Source: Leptospiraceae bacterium (GTDB lineage Bacteria > Spirochaetota > Leptospiria > Turneriellales > Turneriellaceae). Taken from it: a stretch of DNA of 34,720 nucleotides. The stretch spans positions 1 to 34,720 of the forward strand of contig JANWWS010000005.1 of the NCBI GenBank assembly GCA_025055765.1, given 5' to 3'. Of the stretch, positions 16,492-24,456 are shown piece by piece; the first letter of the stretch is position 1; the number at the start of each line of letters is the position of its first letter. The notes beneath the pieces are model-generated. The model was not told where the DNA came from. It did no database searches and was given only the letters and a program-made list of their open reading frames with translations. A program made the position numbers and the translations under genes.

Positions 16492-16941
16492 GTGAAAAAA
16501 ACCAAGATTTCGGAATGTATCACAGACGACATTCGGGTAAGAGCCGTCGCTGCCTATCTACCCGAAGAAAGCCATCCCGAAAAAAACCAGTATATGTATG
16601 GCTATCGCATACAAATTACCAATCTTGGTTCCTTAAGTGTGCAGCTACGGTTTCGCCACTGGATTATCATTAACTCAGATGGTAAGAAAAGCGAGGTAAG
16701 GGGACCTGGGGTGGTGGGGGAATTCCCTTTTTTACGACCCGGAGATTCCTTTGAATACGCAAGCTTTTGCCCCCTGGACACAGATTTTGGTACCATGGAG
16801 GGAAGCTACACTTTATACAGGGAAGATGGGAAAATTGTAGAAGCCAAAATCCCTCGCTTTTACCTAGCTACCAATGCTGGAGTTGATCTGGAAAACATAT
16901 CTTGGGAAGAAAAAGGACTAACAACCCAAGAAAAAGTTTAA
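16492..16941 (+). CDS. apaG: ApaG domain protein
   Basis: A 149-residue beta-sandwich (DUF525) protein. The signature GPGVVGEFPFLRPGDSFEYAS begins at residue 71 and PLDTDFGTMEGSYTLYRED at 94; both match the family closely. The length is slightly above the usual 125 because of a C-terminal extension (VDLENISWEEKGL). The role of ApaG is unresolved: it has been linked to Co2+ resistance and diadenosine tetraphosphate levels in enterobacteria. The start is GTG 16492, 30 bases after the Nudix gene. The neighbouring Nudix hydrolase could act on related dinucleotides; this is inference. Confidence 0.9.
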   Translation: MKKTKISECITDDIRVRAVAAYLPEESHPEKNQYMYGYRIQITNLGSLSVQLRFRHWIIINSDGKKSEVRGPGVVGEFPFLRPGDSFEYASFCPLDTDFGTMEGSYTLYREDGKIVEAKIPRFYLATNAGVDLENISWEEKGLTTQEKV

Positions 16942-16944
16942 CTT

Positions 16945-18159
16945 ATGGAAAAAAAATTTCAAAAGATAGTTTTGGCATACTCGGGAGGTTTAGATACCTC
17001 GGTTATTTTGCATTGGCTCAAGAGAGAGTACCAATGCGAGGTTATTGCTTTTTGCGCAAACATAGGCCAAGAAGAGGAACTCCATGGCCTTGAAGAAAAA
17101 GCCAGACGCACTGGCGCAAGCAAAGCCTATATCCAAGATTTAAGAGAGGAATTTGTAAGGGATTACGTCTTTCCCATGATTCGCTCAGGGGCTATATACG
17201 AGGGTCGTTATCTCTTGGGTACTTCCATTGCCAGACCGTTAATTGCCAAACACCTTATTGAAGTTGCTAAGCAAGAGGACGCTCAGGCCATAGCCCATGG
17301 TGCTACGGGTAAGGGGAATGACCAAGTGCGCTTTGAAGTTACGGTGATGGCATTGGCCCCCCACCTCACCATCATCGCACCTTGGCGGATTTGGGATTTT
17401 AAGGGCCGTAGTGACCTAATTGCCTATGCCAAAAAAGAAGGCATTCCCGTAAGTGCAAGTGTGGAAAAGCCCTATAGTATAGACCGCAATGCTTTGCACA
17501 TTTCCTATGAAGGAGGTATCCTAGAGGATCCTTGGCAAGAGCCCCCGGAAGATATGTTTTTACTGACAAAATCGATAAAAGATACTCCGGTAGACGCGGA
17601 GTACATTGAAATTGAATTTCAAAGAGGCAATCCCATAAAGCTCAATGGAGAGCTTAAAACCCCCTACGAAATGCTCAAGAGTTTAAATGACATAGGGGCA
17701 AGACATGGTATAGGGCGTGTGGACATGGTAGAAAACCGCCTCGTTGGAATTAAATCTCGGGGTGTCTACGAAACACCAGGCGGCACTATCCTACACTTGG
17801 CTCACCGTGACCTTGAATCAATCACCCTTGAACGCAATTTGCAACACCTAAAAGACAGTCTCTCCTTACGCTATGCAGAACTAGTCTATAATGGGCTTTG
17901 GTTTAGTCCCGAAAGGGAGGCCCTTCAGGCCTTTGTGGATGATACGCAAAAAGTAGTTAATGGTACGGTACGGATTAAACTGCACAAAGGATCCGCCCTT
18001 GTCGTGGGACGCAAATCGGGAAATTCCCTCTATGACCACGCTTTAGCCTCCTTTGAAAAAGAAGAGGTTTACAATCAAAAGGATGCTGAGGGTTTTATTC
18101 GTCTCTATGGACTAGGCATGAGAAACGGCTACCCTATTTATCAAAAATTCAAGAGTTAA
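16945..18159 (+). CDS. argG: Argininosuccinate synthase
   Basis: Joins citrulline and aspartate using ATP in arginine synthesis. It is 404 residues, the standard length. The N-type ATP pyrophosphatase P-loop AYSGGLDTS lies at residues 11-19. Other family blocks are visible: [39 protein letters not shown], and [21 protein letters not shown]. The ATG is 3 bases after the apaG stop and the next gene begins 2 bases after its own stop, so it sits inside an operon. argH is not in the window. Confidence 0.97.
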   Translation: MEKKFQKIVLAYSGGLDTSVILHWLKREYQCEVIAFCANIGQEEELHGLEEKARRTGASKAYIQDLREEFVRDYVFPMIRSGAIYEGRYLLGTSIARPLIAKHLIEVAKQEDAQAIAHGATGKGNDQVRFEVTVMALAPHLTIIAPWRIWDFKGRSDLIAYAKKEGIPVSASVEKPYSIDRNALHISYEGGILEDPWQEPPEDMFLLTKSIKDTPVDAEYIEIEFQRGNPIKLNGELKTPYEMLKSLNDIGARHGIGRVDMVENRLVGIKSRGVYETPGGTILHLAHRDLESITLERNLQHLKDSLSLRYAELVYNGLWFSPEREALQAFVDDTQKVVNGTVRIKLHKGSALVVGRKSGNSLYDHALASFEKEEVYNQKDAEGFIRLYGLGMRNGYPIYQKFKS

Positions 18160-18161
18160 CT

Positions 18162-18623
18162 ATGCCCTTTAAAGCACAGACTTTCACAAGTGAAAATGAA
18201 CTTTTTGAGCTACAATACCCCCGCACTTGGGAACAAGAAACTTATGAGGGCATACCTGCTTTTTTTGACCCCTTCTATGGCACAGGTGCCCTGCAGTTTT
18301 TTTCTTTAAGAATTGACGAGATAAGTGAAGAAGAACTCTGCGAGGCACCTTTTTTAAGGGGGAAAACCTTACAGGAAAAAATGGCACTTTTTCTTGAGGA
18401 AAACGAAGTACCTTACCATTGGGAAGAGCTGACTGCCGAATACCGAAATGGCCAACATTTCATCGCCAAGGAATACTACAAAGAAGGACGCTTCTACATG
18501 GTAGCCATGTTTGAAAAAGAAGATGTCTTCGTTCTCTCTTTATTTAACTCAAAAGGCTTACCCGACCCTGAAGAAGCACAAATTGTCGCGGAAATTCTTC
18601 AATCGGTACGCTTGTTTAGCTAG
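18162..18623 (+). CDS. Small PsbP/DUF3805-like protein
   Basis: A 153-residue protein without a signal peptide. The sequence FELQYPRTWEQETYEGIPAFFDPFYGTGALQFF is the usual first hairpin of PsbP-fold stress-type proteins, and the C-terminus (DPEEAQIVAEILQSVRLF) is the typical closing helix and strand. The family name DUF3805 is from memory. The gene starts 2 bases after argG, so it is translated with it. Function is unknown. Four bases separate its stop from that of the opposing FecR gene. Confidence 0.65.
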   Translation: MPFKAQTFTSENELFELQYPRTWEQETYEGIPAFFDPFYGTGALQFFSLRIDEISEEELCEAPFLRGKTLQEKMALFLEENEVPYHWEELTAEYRNGQHFIAKEYYKEGRFYMVAMFEKEDVFVLSLFNSKGLPDPEEAQIVAEILQSVRLFS

Positions 18624-18627
18624 AGTT

Positions 18628-19392
18628 TTATTTGCCTCTCATGCGCTCGAGGTCGCTTTGTTGGCGCTCTTTTATTCTTCGTAGGTTTTGTAGGTCCCGA
18701 TCACGTTGTTTCTTTAGTTTTTCATAGTTTTCTTCTGTTAACAACTGCAATCGAGCAAAAATATCCATTTTTTTCTTCATGGCTTCATCTAAAATTTGCT
18801 TACGGATCTCGGCTGTTCTCGTTAAGAGCTGCTCCCCCTCGCGCAAAATCACCGCCATAGGTTTATTATCTCTTGCGACTTCTACGCTCACCTCCCCTCG
18901 GTTTACAAAAACTCCTGGTGGGATGTCGCCATCCTCCAACTTCTTGAATCTCTCTTCCCGTTCTTCTGCGACAATAAATTCGGTTCCTCGAACCCCTGCC
19001 GTGGTCGTAGGCGTCTTAACTTGGTATAGAAAATCTTTTTCCTTTTTTTTCACAATCTTCGAGTACAGCGCACCTGTCTGCAATTCAAGCAAAATACGCC
19101 TTTTGTCTTTGTCCTCTGTTATTTCGGTAAAATCAAGCACGCTGCCTGGACTTAGCCGCACAATAGTGTGCGGGCCAATTTGGATATCAGCTTTGCCATC
19201 CTCAGATATCACCCGATCATAGCGGTAGAGAAAAGTATTTGGCCTTATGGGGTGAGCCTTTTGATCTCGCTGAAGAACGACCTTGCCTTGCACAAAGGTA
19301 ACCACCGCCAGGGTATCTGATAGCTCCCCCGACCGTGGATAAACAACAATAGGCAAAAAAAACACGACAAAGGTAATAATTAAGTAGCGCAC
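18628..19392 (-). CDS. Exported FecR-domain protein with coiled-coil tail
   Basis: A 254-residue protein with a signal peptide (YLIITFVVFFLPIVVYPRSG). The FecR domain spans about residues 25-175: VTFVQGKVVLQRD, PNTFLYRYDRVISEDGKADIQIG, LELQTGALYSKI, and the hallmark KTPTTTAGVRGTEFIV. The tail (about 190-254) is a Lys/Glu/Arg-rich coiled coil. It is not paired with an adjacent sigma factor, unlike classical FecR, and is probably periplasmic. The start GTG 19392 is chosen because AGGTGG lies five bases upstream; GTG 19401 and 19398 are alternatives. It follows the hydrolase genes on the same strand. Confidence 0.8.
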   Translation of the reverse strand: MRYLIITFVVFFLPIVVYPRSGELSDTLAVVTFVQGKVVLQRDQKAHPIRPNTFLYRYDRVISEDGKADIQIGPHTIVRLSPGSVLDFTEITEDKDKRRILLELQTGALYSKIVKKKEKDFLYQVKTPTTTAGVRGTEFIVAEEREERFKKLEDGDIPPGVFVNRGEVSVEVARDNKPMAVILREGEQLLTRTAEIRKQILDEAMKKKMDIFARLQLLTEENYEKLKKQRDRDLQNLRRIKERQQSDLERMRGK

Positions 19393-19423
19393 AGGCACCA
19401 CCTAACCAAGAATAGACGCCACC

Positions 19424-19429
19424 TGTCAA
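19424..19429 (-). promoter_or_regulatory. Candidate -35 box TTGACA
   Basis: TTGACA on the minus strand lies 37 nt upstream of GTG 19392, in the 44-53 base gap before the FecR gene. It may give the FecR gene its own transcript; the -10 (TTAGGT at an 18-base spacing) is weak. Confidence 0.35.
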
Positions 19430-19445
19430 CTGGTTTCTCTACATT

Positions 19446-20417
19446 TTAAAAACGCAGGTAATAATTTAGTTCCTCATATAATTTTGAGAAAGCCTCACTA
19501 TAGCGGAAGAGATCCATATGATGGAAGTCTTTTTGATAAAAATTTACTTCACTGGCTTGATAAAAGCGCACATTACCTTTCGCTTGCTTGCGCCCGTAGA
19601 GGTTATATATGGGAAAAATACTCTCGGAGGGGGCGAAATTGTCAATTTTGCCTCCAATAAAAATTGCCCCTGGCACAATATCCCTTAATGCTTCCTCATT
19701 TCTTGCTGCCACAATTTGGTCTTTTCTTAAATGCACAAACTCCGCCGGATACAGTGGGAGATTTTTTTCTCCAAAAAGATTTTCGCAAAGAACCGGATTC
19801 TCCACACAAAAACGATCATTGGCCCCAGCTGTTTTTTCTGCCACAGAGCCAGGGTAGTTATAATCAAAACCTGTTCCTAAAAAGAAAACCTTATCGACTC
19901 TCCTAGCCAAGCGCCCTGCTTTTTCTTCTTGCATGAGGTAATAGAGTACACCGATACCACCCATAGAAATGCCACCTAAAACCCAATTTTCCTGAGCGCT
20001 TTTTTTTCGTAGTTCGATTAAAGCGGCTTTGAGGAAATCCTGCCCGTATTGTCTTAGACCTATAGAGGGCTTCTTGCGCACAAGGTAAACAGAAACACCC
20101 CTCAAGGTAAAGAAATTAATAAAACTGTCCCTCCCGGCATAGAGAATCTTCTCATCAAAGATTACGGGGCTTGTTATAACCATCTGATAATTCTCCCCTC
20201 CTGCATAGGTTCGCGGAAAGTACAATATTTCTCCTTCATGACCCCCTTCTGTCTTATAGGTAAACATCGCCCAGCGTAATTTGTCCTCTAAGAGATTATG
20301 CTCCCGAGATGAACACTGGCACAAAAAGAAGGCAAAGGTAAGCGCTATGCTTCCCCTTTTTTTAACTTTAATTGAATTTGTCCAGAAAATGAATAATTTT
20401 GGGAAATATTTCCTCAT
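19446..20417 (-). CDS. Alpha/beta hydrolase lipoprotein
   Basis: A 323-residue exported hydrolase. A long basic N-region precedes ALTFAFFLCQCSS, where Cys33 or Cys35 could be the lipidated residue of a relaxed spirochaetal lipobox. The nucleophile elbow GGISMGG gives Ser151. Asp259 (GGKIDNFAP) and His299 or His300 (KDFHHMDLF) are likely triad partners. Substrate is unknown; an esterase is a reasonable guess. Its first 50 bases overlap the 3' end of the preceding hydrolase gene in another frame, an unusually long overlap. No downstream ATG precedes the signal, so the overlap is probably real. Confidence 0.68.
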   Translation of the reverse strand: MRKYFPKLFIFWTNSIKVKKRGSIALTFAFFLCQCSSREHNLLEDKLRWAMFTYKTEGGHEGEILYFPRTYAGGENYQMVITSPVIFDEKILYAGRDSFINFFTLRGVSVYLVRKKPSIGLRQYGQDFLKAALIELRKKSAQENWVLGGISMGGIGVLYYLMQEEKAGRLARRVDKVFFLGTGFDYNYPGSVAEKTAGANDRFCVENPVLCENLFGEKNLPLYPAEFVHLRKDQIVAARNEEALRDIVPGAIFIGGKIDNFAPSESIFPIYNLYGRKQAKGNVRFYQASEVNFYQKDFHHMDLFRYSEAFSKLYEELNYYLRF

Positions 20418-21408
20418 GTGCTTTTTTCCCTACTAGTAGATCCGTATGCCCATAATCTTCGGAAAGCCCCTCTGCTTTTGAGGCAATAAACAAAAACTTA
20501 TCTTTACTGCCTAAAAGTTCAAATGCATCCCTCACGGTTAGGGGATCTGCCAAATGGTCTCTTCTTGCCGCGATAGCAAGCACAGGAATTGAAATTTTGC
20601 GCAGATCTTGACGGTAATTTATTTTCTTGTCAGATGAAACAACCGCCTCATGTAAAACAGCATCTATAAACTGATACACTTCATTTTTAGAAATGTTTGT
20701 AACCACCTCAAAAACCAGTATCTCTTTGGTTTCCTTGTCTGTGTTGGGTAGATAGATGAGGACCCGTTCAAAAGGTTTTTGCAGAAAACCAGGACCCCAA
20801 AAACCTAGCTTAAATAGAGGACTTACAGGAATAGCCGGCAAGAGCACCATAGCTCCTTGCATACGAAAAAGGAATTGCATGGAACGGTCAAGTGGCGCAA
20901 TACGCATGGGCGAACCTAAAGTAACCAACGTATGGAGGCGGCGATCTTCGTAAGAACCAGCGCGGCTATAGCCCACCACACCCCCCAGGCTATGCCCTAT
21001 CCAATTGAGCTTATTAGACTTTGTTTTTTCTAGGACATAGGCGATAGCTGCATCAGCATCATGGCGGATGTATTCATCAATCCCATAGTTATACCTAAAC
21101 TTGCCAAAAAAATACGAGGGTGAACCCGCATCGGCCCGTCCTCGCAGATCCATAAGCCAAACATCGTAACCGGCTTGGGCAAGGAGATAGGCAAGGCTTT
21201 TTTCTTCTTTAATTTTAAAATAATTGCGATTGGCCAAAAGACCATGGCAAAGAAGAACAGGAAATCTTTTTCCAGGACCGGAGCTGGGGAAGTGCTCTAA
21301 GGTAAGTTTCCAACCATCACGGGTGATAACCTCATGCCTTTCTCCTCGTAGCTTAAGAGTGGCACAATGACTAAACAACAAAATGAAAAAGACTAACCAA
21401 TGCGGCAT
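20368..21408 (-). CDS. Alpha/beta hydrolase lipoprotein, acid-lipase-like
   Basis: From ATG 21408 it is 346 residues; the frame opens 59 codons earlier but that part overlaps the barrel gene. The N-terminus MPHWLVFFILLFSHC is a lipoprotein signal with Cys15. The fold is clear: oxyanion HGLLANRNYF, then AGYDVWLMDLRGR as in gastric/lysosomal acid lipases, Ser140 in GHSLGG, Asp284 in AARRDHLADP and His321 in YGHTDLL. It likely cleaves acyl esters on the outer face of a membrane. It begins one base after the stop of the barrel gene and overlaps the second hydrolase, so all three are coupled. Confidence 0.8.
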   Translation of the reverse strand: MPHWLVFFILLFSHCATLKLRGERHEVITRDGWKLTLEHFPSSGPGKRFPVLLCHGLLANRNYFKIKEEKSLAYLLAQAGYDVWLMDLRGRADAGSPSYFFGKFRYNYGIDEYIRHDADAAIAYVLEKTKSNKLNWIGHSLGGVVGYSRAGSYEDRRLHTLVTLGSPMRIAPLDRSMQFLFRMQGAMVLLPAIPVSPLFKLGFWGPGFLQKPFERVLIYLPNTDKETKEILVFEVVTNISKNEVYQFIDAVLHEAVVSSDKKINYRQDLRKISIPVLAIAARRDHLADPLTVRDAFELLGSKDKFLFIASKAEGLSEDYGHTDLLVGKKAHEEIFPKIIHFLDKFN

Positions 21409-21409
21409 G

Positions 21410-21952
21410 TTAAAAGTAAAATCCGACGTGAACATTCCAGCCGAGCCCTGATAGATCGTATACAACGGAGCGGGCAAAATGTTGCACATTGTAGCGGGCT
21501 TCCACATCCAAGAAAAAGGCACCCCAAAAGTAGAAGGTAACCCCCCCGTGCAGGGATGTACGTGCAAAAACCCCATTTCCCGCAACGGGGTAATCTATGT
21601 AAAGAAACCCTCCATCCCCTCCTAGATATATGTCCAAAGCAGAACGAGGTAAGATATGGAGGTCTCCCCCTAGAGTAAAAGGGATATATGTTGTCCCTTG
21701 AGGGGAGGCCATAGCATAGCCTGTTTCCCCCCGAATGGCAAAAAAATCCGTAACTAGATATTGAAAGCGACCCAAGAGGAGCCCAAAGTTTCCTGTAGAA
21801 GATCTCTCCTCGCCATAACCAAGAGATAATTTCAGCACATGTCGTTGAATTCCGTTATATTCGGCTTCCTGAAATTGGTTATAGCGGACATCTTGGGCGG
21901 CAAGCAAACCAACAAACAAGAAAAAGATGACACCAGAAACCCTGGCCAGCAT
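21410..21952 (-). CDS. Small outer-membrane beta-barrel protein
   Basis: A 180-residue protein with a signal peptide (VSGVIFFLFVGLLAAQ, cleavage near Ala19). Amphipathic strands include HVLKLSLGYG, LLLGRFQYLVTDFFAIRGETGYA, LDIYLGGDGGFLYIDY and FFLDVEARYNVQHFA. It ends GWNVHVGFYF, with the C-terminal phenylalanine expected of BAM substrates. The size suits an eight-strand barrel. It leads the operon with two lipoprotein hydrolases, which could mean a shared outer-membrane function. TTGACA lies exactly 34 nt upstream of the ATG; no ribosome site is seen. Confidence 0.7.
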   Translation of the reverse strand: MLARVSGVIFFLFVGLLAAQDVRYNQFQEAEYNGIQRHVLKLSLGYGEERSSTGNFGLLLGRFQYLVTDFFAIRGETGYAMASPQGTTYIPFTLGGDLHILPRSALDIYLGGDGGFLYIDYPVAGNGVFARTSLHGGVTFYFWGAFFLDVEARYNVQHFARSVVYDLSGLGWNVHVGFYF

Positions 21953-21980
21953 AATCTAACGTTCGTTATAGATGTCGTAT

Positions 21981-21986
21981 TGTCAA
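21981..21986 (-). promoter_or_regulatory. Candidate -35 box TTGACA, 34 nt before the barrel gene
   Basis: Minus-strand TTGACA begins at 21986; the ATG begins at 21952. No good -10 is found at a 16-18 base spacing (TATAAC is only 10 bases away). Confidence 0.35.
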
Positions 21987-22000
21987 ATCTTTTCTCATCG

Positions 22001-22016
22001 TAAGCTGCCATGCTTA
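22001..22016. repeat. Inverted repeat TAAGC-N6-GCTTA
   Basis: A perfect 5-bp-arm inverted repeat whose right arm is the first of three TGCTTA copies upstream of glnA. It is about 71 bases before the -24 element, suitable for an activator dimer. Confidence 0.35.
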
Positions 22017-22056
22017 AAAAAAATCCTGTATGCTTATTTTTTAATCATATTGCTTA
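22011..22056 (+). repeat. Three TGCTTA repeats at exact 20-bp spacing
   Basis: TGCTTA occurs at 22011, 22031 and 22051, each followed by an A or T tract. The phase is about two helical turns. The location, about 60-100 bases before the predicted sigma-54 start site, suits enhancer sites. Confidence 0.4.
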
Positions 22057-22062
22057 TTTTTT

Positions 22063-22068
22063 TATAAT
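22063..22068 (+). promoter_or_regulatory. Possible sigma-70 -10 box upstream of glnA
   Basis: A perfect TATAAT with only a weak -35 (TTTAAT at 22040, 17-base spacer). It could supply basal glnA transcription, like the dual promoters of enterobacterial glnA. Confidence 0.25.
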
Positions 22069-22086
22069 AAAGTTTGATCTTATCTG

Positions 22087-22102
22087 TGGCACCGGAATTG
22101 CA
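22087..22102 (+). promoter_or_regulatory. Sigma-54 (-24/-12) promoter of glnA
   Basis: TGGCAC-N5-TTGCA matches the RpoN consensus at every core position, with GG at 22088-22089 and GC at 22100-22101 in the required spacing. Transcription would begin near 22113, leaving a 28-base leader with AAGGAG. This indicates nitrogen control through an NtrC-type activator. Confidence 0.85.
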
Positions 22103-22128
22103 TGGAAATGTGGCAAATTTCACCGAAA

Positions 22129-22134
22129 AAGGAG
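22129..22134 (+). promoter_or_regulatory. glnA ribosome binding site AAGGAG
   Basis: AAGGAG lies six bases before ATG 22141 and decides that start over ATG 22102, which falls inside the -12 element. Confidence 0.8.
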
Positions 22135-22140
22135 TCAAAA

Positions 22141-23565
22141 ATGGAAGCAGGATCACCCAAGGAATTGCTTGAGAAAATCAAGTCAGAGAATATCGAGTTT
22201 GTGGATGTGCGCTTCACCGATATGCTGGGCACAATGCAGCACTTTACTATGCCTGCCCACCAAATTGGAGAAGAAGCGTTTTCTTATGGGATTGGCTTTG
22301 ACGGCTCTTCTATTAGGGGTTGGAAGGCCATTAACGAATCAGACATGATCGCACGCCTTGACTACAAGTCGGCCTATATTGACCCCTTTTTCCAACATAA
22401 GACCCTGGCTGTCATTGCTGACATCTATGACCCAAAAACAGAAGAGCCTTACAACCGAGATCCCCGGTACATATTAAAAAAGGCTGTTGAGTATATGAAA
22501 TCTACTGGGATTGCCGACACGGCATATTTTGGCCCAGAGGCTGAGTTTTTTATTTTCAACAATGTGCGCTTCGATCAGACCATGAACAATGGCTTTTACT
22601 TTATTGATTCTGACGAAGCTGTTTGGAACATGGGGCGCGATGAACAACCTAACCTAGGTTACAAAATTCGCAAAAAAGAAGGTTATTTCCCACTTCCGCC
22701 CTCTGACCAGTTTCAAGATTTACGTTCGGAAATGCTGCATACTTTGGAAAAAATGGGCATTAAGACTGAAAAACACCACCATGAGGTAGCCAATGCCGGC
22801 CAGGCAGAAATTAATCTCGTGGTGGATGAAGTCTTACGCATGGCTGACAAAATGCAGCTATACAAATATGTGGTCAAAAATGTAGCGCGTCAGGCCGGAT
22901 TTACAGCTACCTTTATGCCGAAACCTATCTTTGGTGACAACGGTAGTGGAATGCATACCCACCAGTCTCTTTGGAAAAATGGCCAAAACCTGTTTTATGG
23001 CAACAAATATGCCAATCTCTCCGATCTTGCCTTAAATTACATTGCTGGGATATTGAACCATGGACCGGCCCTTTTGGCTTTCACCAATCCCACAACCAAT
23101 AGCTACAAGAGGCTTGTCCCAGGTTTTGAGGCTCCTGTGAACTTGGTCTACAGTGCGCGCAACCGTTCGGCTTCCATCCGGATTCCCGTTGCTGTGGTAA
23201 ACACACCAAAAACACGCCGCATTGAATTCCGCACCCCAGATCCTTCTTGCAATGTATACACCGCTTTTGCTGCGATGATTATGGCTGGCCTCGACGGCAT
23301 CCAAAATAAAATGGATCCTGGCGAACCATGTGACTTCAACCTCTATGAAGCTCCTGATGAGGTCAAGGCCAAAATCCCCGCTGTGCCCGCCAATTTAACT
23401 AAAGTACTTGATGCGCTAGAGAGAGACCATGCCTGGCTTACCAAAGGTGGTGTCTTTGATGAAGACTTCTTGCAAGCCTATATTAGCTACAAGCGAGCTG
23501 AGGTCGAGCAAATAGTTAACCAGAGACCCCATCCCTACGAGTTTGTCCTCTACTACGACTGCTAG
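22141..23565 (+). CDS. glnA: Glutamine synthetase type I
   Basis: Makes glutamine from glutamate, ammonia and ATP; a cytoplasmic dodecamer. From ATG 22141 it is 474 residues, the GSI size. Motifs include FDGSSIRGW (53-61), metal-binding FGPEAEFFIF (130-139), the ATP region KPIFGDNGSGMHTHQSLW (261-278), TNPTTNSYKRLVPGFEAP (315-332) and NRSASIRIP (341-349). NLYEAP places Tyr402 where E. coli GSI is adenylylated, suggesting the GSI-beta type, though no GlnE gene is in view. It is a single-gene unit with a sigma-54 promoter and an intrinsic terminator. Its last 50 bases are overlapped by the opposing EamA gene. Confidence 0.97.
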   Translation: MEAGSPKELLEKIKSENIEFVDVRFTDMLGTMQHFTMPAHQIGEEAFSYGIGFDGSSIRGWKAINESDMIARLDYKSAYIDPFFQHKTLAVIADIYDPKTEEPYNRDPRYILKKAVEYMKSTGIADTAYFGPEAEFFIFNNVRFDQTMNNGFYFIDSDEAVWNMGRDEQPNLGYKIRKKEGYFPLPPSDQFQDLRSEMLHTLEKMGIKTEKHHHEVANAGQAEINLVVDEVLRMADKMQLYKYVVKNVARQAGFTATFMPKPIFGDNGSGMHTHQSLWKNGQNLFYGNKYANLSDLALNYIAGILNHGPALLAFTNPTTNSYKRLVPGFEAPVNLVYSARNRSASIRIPVAVVNTPKTRRIEFRTPDPSCNVYTAFAAMIMAGLDGIQNKMDPGEPCDFNLYEAPDEVKAKIPAVPANLTKVLDALERDHAWLTKGGVFDEDFLQAYISYKRAEVEQIVNQRPHPYEFVLYYDC

Positions 23566-24454
23566 GATGCCCCTGCCGCGCTGCGGCAGGGCTCTCTTGT
23601 TTCTTATTATACATTGCTAAGAGAAGGTTTGCGCACAATATAAGAATAGCTCCTAGATGAGAGATCCAAGGCAAATCCCGATGCTCCAAGATAAGCCCAA
23701 AGATAAAGGCTATAACAATCCTAGTTGAAGAAAGCACCGAGCCCTGCACAGAGGAGACGTAGCGAAAGCCATAGGTGAGTAAAAGCTGACCTAGAAAACC
23801 CAAGAAACCAGACCAAAATAAATAAGGTAAAAGTACGTGCTCAAAAATCTGTTGGCGAAAGCCAAGAAAAACGAGTACTACGAGCGAAAACAAAAAACCA
23901 AAGCGAAATTGTGTGCGTATAATTTGGTAGGTAGAATCACTTTGACGTATGTCCCGAAGAGAAAGTACCGCAATACCAGCCGTGAGGCCAGAAATAAGCC
24001 CAATAAAATCCTTCGCTGAGAAATAAAGGACTCTCCCTTCCCCAATAACAAAAAAACTACCGCTTATAGTTAACAAAACCGCAAGTAAATGACGAAGAGC
24101 TATTTTCTCCTTTACATAGAGGGGGGCCAAGAGAGCAACAAAGGCAGGGTAGGTCATGTTTAGGATATTACCCTTTGTAACACCCGAAACCTCCACCCCC
24201 CAGAGAAAAAAATAAACAGCTATGGTGTTCCAAAAACTACGTACATAAAGCCCTTTTTTGTTTTGAATGGGCGGCAAATCATGACGTTGAAAAAGTACAA
24301 ATAGTTCAAAGACAAGAAAACCAACGAGAAATCTCCAAAAGACAAAAACAAAGGCCGAGATAGGGTATTTTTTTTGGCCTAAGTAAACAAAATATGTGGA
24401 AAAATAAAAAGCAAAGGCAGAAAACAAAATGGCAAGCGACCCCAGGGAGGCCAC
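23516..24454 (-). CDS. EamA/DMT-family transporter
   Basis: A 312-residue inner-membrane protein with about ten hydrophobic helices in two EamA halves, as in drug/metabolite exporters (for example FWRFLVGFLVFELFV and GFLGFLGQLLLTYGFRYVSSVQGSVLSS). The second half ends near residue 287 (LLLAMYNKK). The last 25 residues are Ser/Arg/Gly-rich and are encoded across the glnA terminator and the last codons of glnA on the other strand, so the tail is probably accidental. The start is GTG 24454, two bases after the TatT-like gene. Cargo is unknown. Confidence 0.85.
   Translation of the reverse strand: MASLGSLAILFSAFAFYFSTYFVYLGQKKYPISAFVFVFWRFLVGFLVFELFVLFQRHDLPPIQNKKGLYVRSFWNTIAVYFFLWGVEVSGVTKGNILNMTYPAFVALLAPLYVKEKIALRHLLAVLLTISGSFFVIGEGRVLYFSAKDFIGLISGLTAGIAVLSLRDIRQSDSTYQIIRTQFRFGFLFSLVVLVFLGFRQQIFEHVLLPYLFWSGFLGFLGQLLLTYGFRYVSSVQGSVLSSTRIVIAFIFGLILEHRDLPWISHLGAILILCANLLLAMYNKKQESPAAARQGHPSSRSRGQTRRDGVSG
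23571..23605 (+). terminator. Intrinsic terminator of glnA
   Basis: CCCTGCCGC-GCT-GCGGCAGGG forms a perfect 9-bp GC-rich stem with a 3-base loop (23571-23591), followed by a broken T-tract. It begins five bases after the glnA stop. It is the only convincing terminator in the window. Confidence 0.75.
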
Positions 24455-24456
24455 GT

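Noticed and set aside
18779-19222. 147-codon open frame antisense to the FecR gene
   Set aside because: Ser/Thr-rich shadow of a gene with clear FecR motifs.
21409-21585. 59-codon N-terminal extension of the acid-lipase-like hydrolase
   Set aside because: It overlaps the barrel gene, while MPHWLVFFILLFSHC at 21408 makes a proper lipoprotein signal.
22011-22056. CRISPR-like array upstream of glnA
   Set aside because: The repeat unit is only six bases and no cas genes are present.
22102-22140. Upstream ATG start for glnA adding 13 residues
   Set aside because: It falls in the -12 element of the sigma-54 promoter, upstream of the predicted start site; ATG 22141 has AAGGAG.
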